From Gloeopeniophorella convolvens (Eukaryota; Basidiomycota; Agaricomycetes; Russulales), in assembly GCA_022496205.1 (NCBI GenBank), contig WTXD01000164.1, positions 1-23,256 of the forward strand: a stretch of 23,256 nt of DNA, written 5' to 3'. The notes beneath the pieces are model-generated. The model was not told the DNA's origin and searched no databases. It saw only the letters and a program-made list of their open reading frames with translations. Both the position numbers and the translations under genes were made by a program. Shown in pieces: positions 16,962 to 23,256 of the stretch (position 1 is the first letter of the stretch; the number at the start of each line of letters is the position of its first letter).

Positions 16962-19188
16962 ATGCGCTCTTTCTCGGTCTCCCTCTTTCTTGGTTTGATC
17001 GTTTCTGTGGCGGGTTTTACGAGCCCGCTTGCGCGAAAGCAGCAGCTGGCACAGAAACGGGATATCATATCTGATGGACGTCCGGCTCTATATCGTGGAA
17101 ACTTCCAGGTCAAAAGCGCTCTCAGGCTCGCTTTGCTAATCCCAAAGCTACTCGTGAGTCTTTACTGATGAGTCTGGCATGCTGCTTGGCTCACGCATGG
17201 TACAAGTAGTTCCATGTCAACGGAAAGACTATCCCAGAGGTGGATTTCGACGTCGGTGACAGCTGGTCAGGGCTTCTGCCAATCAGCTCGGACCCGCATG
17301 AAACGCGCAAGGTATGTTCTGACATGGAGCTGTTTTAACTTTGCTAAACTTTGGGCAGTTATTCTTCTGGTATTTCCCGCCGACCGCTCAAGGTAACGAC
17401 AACGATCTCATCTTCTGGTAAGCAGCGTGGGCTCCAGCGGCAGTGTCAATGTTAAATAGTACTTAGGACGAATGGAGGACCAGGATGTTCATCCTTGGAG
17501 GGCTTTCTGCAGGAGAATGGGGTATGCATCTCGCAACACGTCACATCATTCTCGCTAAGCCGCGCGGTACAGCCCATCAGCTGGCAATTCGGTCAGGCCA
17601 AACCGACTCAAAACCCCTTCAGTTGGACGAATCTGGGGCATATGCTCTGGATCGAACAACCTGTCGGTACAGGGTTCTCTCAAGGCACACCAAATATCCA
17701 CGTACGCGTCATGTGCTGAATTCCCATGCATTATCTTATGACGTTCTACAGAACGAGACCGAACTCGCTGCGCAAGTCGTTGGATTCATGCAGCAGTTCC
17801 TGCAGGTCTTTGCAGAGCTGAAGGGAAAGAACTTCTACGTTACAGGAGAGAGCGTGCGTTACTTCGTCGCTTCTGATATCAACGTGCACTGACTCTGTCG
17901 TTTCAGTATGGTGGACTCTACGTGCCATGTTCGTTTTGCCCTCACCACCCGTTGTCCCGACACTCAATCCAGCGACAGACATTGCGGATTTCATCTTCTC
18001 TAATCCCACAGCACTGGATCTGAAGCTGCAAGGAACATGGCTCGGCAGTCGTGCGTCTATGGATCAGACGTCCTGTTCTCGTTAACTGATAGCAATTCAG
18101 CCATCTTGGCCGAGGATGTCGTCACCATCCAAGCGCCCTCCGTAAACTTCGTGAAAAAGTTCCCGAACGTGTTCGGTTTCAAGTAGGGTCTACAATTTCT
18201 TAGCTCTTGGCGCCTCTCTGACAACTATCATGCAGCCAGTCCTTCCTCGCGCACATCGATCAAGTTGCGGACTCATGCCACTACACCTCCTTCATGTCGA
18301 AGTTCATGACGTATCCGCCTCCGCCCGCGCCGTTCGCGCTTCCCGGCACATCTGTCGAGGCTGACGCGGGCTGCGACGTCTATACCGAGATCGTGGAAGC
18401 CGCGTTGCTGCTCAATCCGGCCTTCAACATCTACCGGATCTTCGACATGCCCCCGGTCCTCTGGGATGTCCTCGGCTTCCCGTGCGCCTCACCCTATCTA
18501 GCCCATCATCCCTGACTCACATGATCTGTCTCACAGGGGCACGTTCTCGCAGATCCAGGTCAACCCCGTCTACTTCAACCGCCCCGATGTGAAAGCGGCC
18601 ATCCACGCGCCGGCTAACGTGCAGTGGGCCGAGTGCGGCGAGATACAGTCCGTCTTCGTCGCGCCGGGAGACCAGAGCCCCGCCCCGTCACAGAGCGTGC
18701 TGCCGAACGTCATCGCGAAGAGCGCACGCACTGTCGTCGTCACCGGCTCAGCCGACTTTGTGCTGATCTCTGACGGGTGGGTGGTACTCTCCTTGTACGT
18801 GCTCTAAGCACCGCCGCTCACGCTACTCGCTCCGCAGGACGCGCGTTGGACTCCAGAAGTGAGCGCGGCGTTTGTGCGCGCGTTGGCGGGCTGACTGTTC
18901 TGCTGCAGTATGACCTGGGCGGCCAGCAGGGCTTCCAGAGCGCGCCGCAGCCCGACTCGTTCATTGTGGACGGCGTCGGCGCGGCTGGCACTGTGCAATC
19001 CGAGCGTGGGCTCACCTTCTACGAAGTCGGCATTACCGGCCACATGTGCGTCTTCCTCTCCAATCCTGCTCAGACGCGCTCTGTGGTCCTAACCTGCGGC
19101 GTTTGTGACAATGCAGGTGCCGCAGTTCAACCCGCCCGCCGCATTCCAGACGATGCAGTATCTGCTGGGTGTCCGGAATACACCCTAA
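16962..19188 (+). CDS. Secreted serine carboxypeptidase, peptidase family S10, 14 exons
   Basis: It removes C-terminal amino acids from peptides and is probably secreted or vacuolar. Exons are 16962-17153, 17210-17311, 17359-17417, 17467-17521, 17573-17701, 17752-17853, 17907-17928, 17979-18050, 18101-18182, 18236-18481, 18537-18776, 18838-18858, 18909-19045 and 19117-19188. Introns are 47-71 bp. A signal peptide (MRSFSVSLFLGLIVSVAGF) is followed by a short pro-like region, then IPEVDFDVGDSWSGLLPIS, the oxyanion region NGGPGCSS, WIEQPVGTGFSQG, and catalytic Ser in GES/YGG (17851-17853). Catalytic Asp is in SADFVL (18754-18756) and catalytic His in GHM/VPQF (19041-19043). Cysteines and N-glycosylation sites (NETE, NQSF, NMTW) are typical. 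The frame breaks in exon 13: TGGGCGGC at 18916-18923 needs one more G to keep both NMTW and GGQQGFQSAP. The GHM/VPQF junction at 19046 also needs one G. With both, the CDS is exactly 511 codons including the stop, a normal family length. Confidence 0.95.
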
Positions 19189-20901
19189 TTGATCGAGAAT
19201 CCGTCCCTATTACTTAGGTTTAATTTCACTTTTACACTCAGGTATCTCTTCTTCTAGACTCATCTTGAACGCCACGCCATGATGGATGCCCGCACTGTAA
19301 TATTACTGCACGCTTTTGCATTTGCACGCAAGAAGTCGGTGGCTGCAACATGCTGTATCATTAGGTGCCTGCTTTTTCTCTTTTGGGTCTATCTGCTTTT
19401 CCATTGCTATGACATTTTCACGCCTGTTCTTTACTCTCCACGTCTGAGTCACGAGCTGTACCAGTATGTCGTGCGATCGAGTCCTTAGCTATCCTGTCGT
19501 CACATTACCATGCACCATCAATGCAATGGACTTCGACGACAGTGAACACTGCCGCACCCGAGCCCTCGGGTTTGCCTGGAAGAACATCTTCAAAGGGAAC
19601 TACGACGAACAATGTATGGATGCATGGAACACCCTGTTTTTCACATGCAGAAGCCGTGCCACAATCGCGCGCGCCCACTGACGTGGACGCCTCAGCCAAG
19701 CTCCTGCTCACAGAGTTCTTCCCGCAATTGAGCTTCCCTGAACTTGTTGCGTCTCGTGCACGTACCACTCAATGAGGCCAAACGTGCAGCCGCAATCTCG
19801 AACCCTATCTCCTCGTCGTGCGCCCTTCCGCTTCCCTACCTTGGCAAAAATAGCGCCATCCAGGAAAGACAAGCAGCACGGGCGATGCTAACACGAATAT
19901 GCTGTGGTGCGCATTGGAATGGCGCGCACACCTCGGCGGAGAACCACCAGGAACGCCTATTACAATGACGCACGTACGCACGCACCAGGCTCCCGCAGCG
20001 CGGTCCAGATAAGTGGTGCCCCTCCATGCAATTAATCATGCACTGGCGCTCGTGCATTGATAGCAGAGAATAAGAGAAGGCTGGGAGGGGATACCCCCTG
20101 CCACGACACGACATCGCACGCACCCGCGCAGTGTGTAGCACGGCTCCATTTTTACGTCCCGACGCACTCGAGTCGACGCAACGCATGGAAGCCCCACGCC
20201 CGCGGGACATCCCGCTGTGCGTGCGCGCGCTTGTTCCGGGATAGGTGCGGGCTGTGCGCGGGTACCTGGCCGAGCAGCAATGAAGGAGGGAAGACGGACG
20301 GAAGCCCTCGCACGCTGACGCTGACGTCGCGCGTTGAGGTCATATCGTAAATGCATCGTGCATGCTGATAGGCAGATAGAAGCGCGGCGCACGCCCCCGT
20401 GACATCACTCGTGCGTCAGCATATGTACATCGCAGGAGGTGGGATGTGACGATGGCGAGAAGAGAAGGGCGATATGAAGAGATAACGCCAAGAAGGGTGC
20501 CACGGGACGGTCGCGTGCGTGCGTGGGAGTACGAAGTTTCACCCGTAGCCGCACAAATAGGAATAGGGTAGGTGAAGGTGCCAGTGTTTAAGTTTTGATC
20601 TTAGAGGGAGCATCAGTGCCACCGAGCGGTGTGATAGTGGGTCTTGGCGAGCTCGACTTGCAGGTTTCCGCACTACGCGCAGCCGGCGGCGTCGGAAGGC
20701 CCCCCGGGGAGGGGGCTAGCAGAGGGAGTAGTAAACCCCTCCAGGAACGCGACGCTGAAAATTTCGAGCCTCGTTTGATCGCACACGTTGCGCTGGAAGT
20801 AGGGTGCGAAGCACCAACGGGCATCGAGTTGCAGGGCGCAGATTTCAGAAAGACGCAGACGCGCGTTGGGTATTCCGACTAGACTATAAGTTGCACATAG
20901 T
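19189..20901. other. Mostly non-coding region downstream of the carboxypeptidase
   Basis: It starts with an AT-richer 3' flank (19200-19500). One plus-strand frame at 19521-19775 (84 codons, ending FFPQLSFPELVASRARTTQ) may be a last exon. A good acceptor (TTTTTCACATGCAG, ending 19650) lies inside it, but no donor at a normal distance completes an intron, so no gene is called. 19780-20590 has no supportable gene. At 20588-20882 open frames exist on both strands and could be the 3' part of the minus-strand gene ending at 20902 or chance. Confidence 0.45.
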
Positions 20902-21214
20902 TTACACACTAGTCCGGACGGCGTTCCATACCTACAACCCATGCGAAACGAATAGACTAGAGAAGTAGGGTAGGATGAGCGTGCTGATGAGAAGGGGAAG
21001 GGATGAGAAAGAAGGGTCAGTATTAGCATGGATGATCGTCAGCGCCCGCCGTGAGCGAGCTAAGTGCTTGACTTCTATTTTGTTCGATCCTACCCGAGAA
21101 GCAAGGAGAGCAGAACTCACCATGCTCACTATCGCCAACTTTTCGCCGACTACAGCCGCAGATTCCCAGAACCCCCACATCTTAGGCGTCGTATCCATCG
21201 CCATCAGACAACAT
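20902..21214 (-). CDS. Unrecognised minus-strand gene, last two exons
   Basis: On the minus strand an exon at 21214-21121 follows a strong acceptor (CTTTGCCTCCTGCGACAG) and ends at a GTGAGT donor. It reads MAMDTTPKMWGFWESAAVVG then EKLAIVSM. Joining it in phase 0 to 20931-20902 (acceptor GGGTTGTAG) gives VWNAVRTSV and TAA. The intron is 189 bp, longer than others here. The exon is mildly hydrophobic, but no family is recognised. Upstream, a donor GTAAGTCC at 21383-21376 follows an open stretch reading VRLERPLVVPLDVTLKRA, possibly an earlier exon, although its phase is off by one. The first ATG of the open frame is at 21249. Support is limited to splice signals and phase. Confidence 0.33.
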
Positions 21215-21456
21215 CTGTCGCAGGAGGCAAAGTCAGTATCAGAAGACAATGCGCGCTCAAGGAAAAGCTCAGAAATTTGGGTATAGAAAAAGACAGTTCA
21301 TAAGCCCGAGGGCTTCGAAGTAGCGATTCAATCTTTGTCTCGTCACAGCGAAGAGAAAAGGAGCGATCCAGGCAGGGACTTACCAGCTCGCTTCAGAGTG
21401 ACATCAAGAGGGACAACAAGAGGTCTTTCAAGCCGAACAATTTTTTTATCCGAGAC

Positions 21457-21473
21457 CACGTGGGGGCCACGTG
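21457..21473. promoter_or_regulatory. Two CACGTG boxes, 11 bp apart
   Basis: CACGTG occurs at 21457-21462 and 21468-21473, inside a near-palindromic block (CCACGTGGGGGCCACGTG). CACGTG is the core site of basic helix-loop-helix factors of the Cbf1/Pho4/USF type. Spacing of one helical turn suits cooperative binding. It lies upstream of the minus-strand gene at 20902-21214, and could equally act on a plus-strand gene to the right. Confidence 0.5.
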
Positions 21474-22100
21474 TGAGGTGGGTGTAGGGTAGGCGCGCGC
21501 GCTCTAGGGCAGGTCGAATATATCACAGCGAGGCGCGCGCCGCGCTATCGCCGTTCGGCGGTGGGCGCGACTTGAACAGGATGCAGAACTCGAAGCTGAT
21601 GATATGTACTATCAGGTCTTCGCGGGAGCTGGATAACAATCCCTAGAGTACGTCGACCATCACGTAGGGCTGTACGCTCGTGTGGAAAGATCCATATGCT
21701 CAACTGAGGCCGCTGCTGGAATTGAATTATACGCTGATGGGGAATCGCGGGCGCGCATCGATACACAGTAAGCTCACGGCGGACTCCAGGAATCCGCTCC
21801 AGTTGGTGCATCACTCACACGGTGCTACGTGCGGTTGTCTTTGGCGACCTGCTGAAGAGCGTAAATAGTGCTGCGCATCCGACGCACGCAATATGATATG
21901 ATATTAGTCAAGATAACGGACCACAATTGGCCGTTGAGACCCAACATTGAAAGCGCTCGGGTTCAGATGCGCCTACTGGTGACGAGACACCGAAGACGTG
22001 GTGGGTGAACAGATGGACAAACTGTGATGGTGGCGACTCTAAGTAGAGCCAGATCCACCCTCAGTGTGAATCACTCGAACGTCCGTCGCGCGGCGCGGCG
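21474..22100. other. Region without a clear gene
   Basis: Short opposing frames occur at 21545-21814 (minus, 89 codons) and 21680-21868 (plus, 62 codons). Neither has a recognised motif or a splice partner that keeps phase. A GC-alternating stretch (GGCGCGCGC) is repeated near 21492 and 21532. It is probably promoter sequence of the flanking genes. Confidence 0.4.
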
Positions 22101-22361
22101 TCTTGAGCCTTCGCCTGCCTAGCTGGGCGCCCATTCCGACACGAGCCGACGCGGGCGACATGACAGCCAGACGTCCGCGGCACGCGAGAAGCAATGCCAG
22201 TGCCGTTGCAGGACGGACACGGGCGCACCCCGCAACGCTCGTCACCGGTCACCGTCACCCCTCCTCATTTTGCACTTCATCAACTTGCGGCCCCTGTCCA
22301 CTGTGCGGAAGTGAGCAAGGAAGTCGACTTATGTATTCTCGCACCGTCCGCATTCTGACAG

Positions 22362-23037
22362 GCGCAATGTAGTGGGCAACACGACGAGCTTCGTCAACGT
22401 CACACAGACGGTCGAGACCGCAGGTGGGCTCCTGCTGGACGCAAGTGGGTTCGGGAATGAGTCCGCGCACGGGCCGCTGAGCCTGGCATTCGACACCGTC
22501 TGGGTCGCAGACGCTGGGGATGCGCCGGTGGGTCCGTACAAGACAGCGTCTGCGGCAGCGTACGCGAATGTGGCCGGAAAATGGAGTGGTGCGTGAATAA
22601 TTATTGTATGTGCGCGGATAGATCCGCGATCGCGCAGCGCTCTTGTAAGCTCACGGGCACATCGATGTGCAGGGCCAGAAATAGGTGCGTGCAGGCGATC
22701 TGCGCCGATAGCGGGGGTTTGGCTGATTCGCAGGGGGTCTGTGCCAGTGGGCGATAGCTGGCTGCTGACGTGGAGCGCAGCGGGGAGCGAGGACACCACA
22801 TACACACTTGTGCAGTGGGTGGACATGAGCGCGCACGAGCTTGCCGCCTTTCAGCGCGGCTTCGACACAAGCCTGAAGTGGAGACTTGACTCGCCTGGGG
22901 CGGTGCCTGTGAGTACTAGGAGAGCAGCTCTGAGCGTCGCATCGGCGTAGCAGCTGACACGGTGTGCGCAGTTAAGAGAGGACCCAATTCTGATGGAGGC
23001 CCTCGAGGGGATTGAAGATGCGCTCGGGATGGTGTGA
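22362..23037 (+). CDS. Unrecognised spliced gene, 3' part
   Basis: No family is recognised. Exons supported by splice signals and codon bias are 22362-22588, 22734-22908 and 22972-23037. The first reads RNVVGNTTSFVNVTQTVETA and LAFDTVWVADAGDAPVGPYK, with two to three N-glycosylation sites, suggesting a secreted or lumenal protein. The second has PVGDSWLLTWSAAGSEDTTY and DMSAHELAAFQRGFDTSL. The last gives LREDPILMEALEGIEDALGM and TGA at 23035-23037. The 63-bp last intron (22909-22971) fits perfectly in phase 0. An upstream exon probably ends at 22310 (LRPLSTVRK, GTGAGC donor; 51-bp intron to 22361), also in phase. Between 22588 and 22734 the phase is off by one. A 12-nt exon at 22673-22684 with good borders would fit if one G were missing at its end. 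The start of the gene was not located. Confidence 0.5.
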
Positions 23038-23256
23038 GGGGAGAGCGTGGGAAACGTGACTAGAGTGTGACAGAACTGCAACTGTTACCAAATTGGAAAT
23101 TGGAGACTTGGGCCGTCCTCAAATAAGTTATGCTCGTCTCTCCGCCCACTCGAATGTCGCGCCCCGCTTTGCCATGCACCAGAACGCCCAGAATACGTGC
23201 GTGTGCGGCTCCTAGCTGGCCGCAGCGTCGCTCACAAATTCTACAGCATCGACGCC

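Noticed and set aside
17101..17153. Alternative frame at the end of carboxypeptidase exon 1 reading QARFANPKATR
   Set aside because: It looks like the homologous segment, but it would need one inserted base and then would not match the phase of exon 2. The frame as written joins exon 2 without change, so it is kept as the default.
1..23256. Bacterial-type systems: operons, CRISPR arrays, riboswitches, phage genes
   Set aside because: Dense short introns and fungal protein families show a eukaryotic nuclear sequence. No regularly spaced repeats or polycistronic layout were found.

Overview
The window looks like nuclear DNA of a filamentous basidiomycete, most likely an Agaricomycete. The evidence is intron-dense genes (mostly 47-65 bp introns with GTRNGY donors and YAG acceptors), single-gene transcription units on both strands, TATA boxes, and proteins that match basidiomycete families. 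There is no sign of bacterial operons, CRISPR arrays or phage. No tRNA or rRNA was found. All identifications rest on reading translated exons and remembered family features; no database was searched.

Layout. 1-3690 is mostly gene-poor, with a possible last exon running off the left edge (3-146) and a GC-rich stretch full of mirror-image ORFs. 3694-7114 is a complete DNA transposon of the TA-target DDE class (Tc1/mariner/IS630-like). It has 35-bp terminal inverted repeats, TA on both sides and a four-exon transposase on the minus strand that carries an in-frame TAG 25 codons before its apparent natural stop. Only 95 bp further right lies a 349-bp MITE (7210-7558) with unrelated 57-bp terminal inverted repeats, also flanked by TA. 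7978-9887 (minus) is an MFS drug/polyamine-type transporter. 9888-12257 is non-coding and holds the second copy of a short dispersed repeat first seen at 2793-2890. 12258-12718 (minus) is ribosomal protein eL34. 13969-14692 (plus) is an unrecognised gene. 14944-16184 (minus) is the GPI-anchor enzyme subunit PIG-F/Gpi11. It is divergent from 16962-19188 (plus), a 14-exon secreted serine carboxypeptidase (family S10). The right end has two unrecognised spliced genes (about 20902-21214 minus and 22362-23037 plus).

The genes do not form an obvious pathway. They are a ribosomal gene, a GPI-synthesis gene, a secreted protease and a transporter, which is ordinary housekeeping and secretory content interrupted by transposons.

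The most consequential cross-cutting observation is that reading-frame breaks recur in four recognised genes (transposase, MFS, PIG-F, carboxypeptidase). Nearly all behave as one missing base in or next to a 2-5 nt homopolymer. Restoring one base at each site makes exon lengths and intron phases add up exactly. This points to consensus sequence errors more than to independent gene decay, and it should be settled before any of these genes is called a pseudogene. No convincing new multi-gene system was found. The best leads are the transposon with its altered terminus, the adjacent MITE, the dispersed repeat with a conserved antisense peptide, and the two unrecognised spliced genes.
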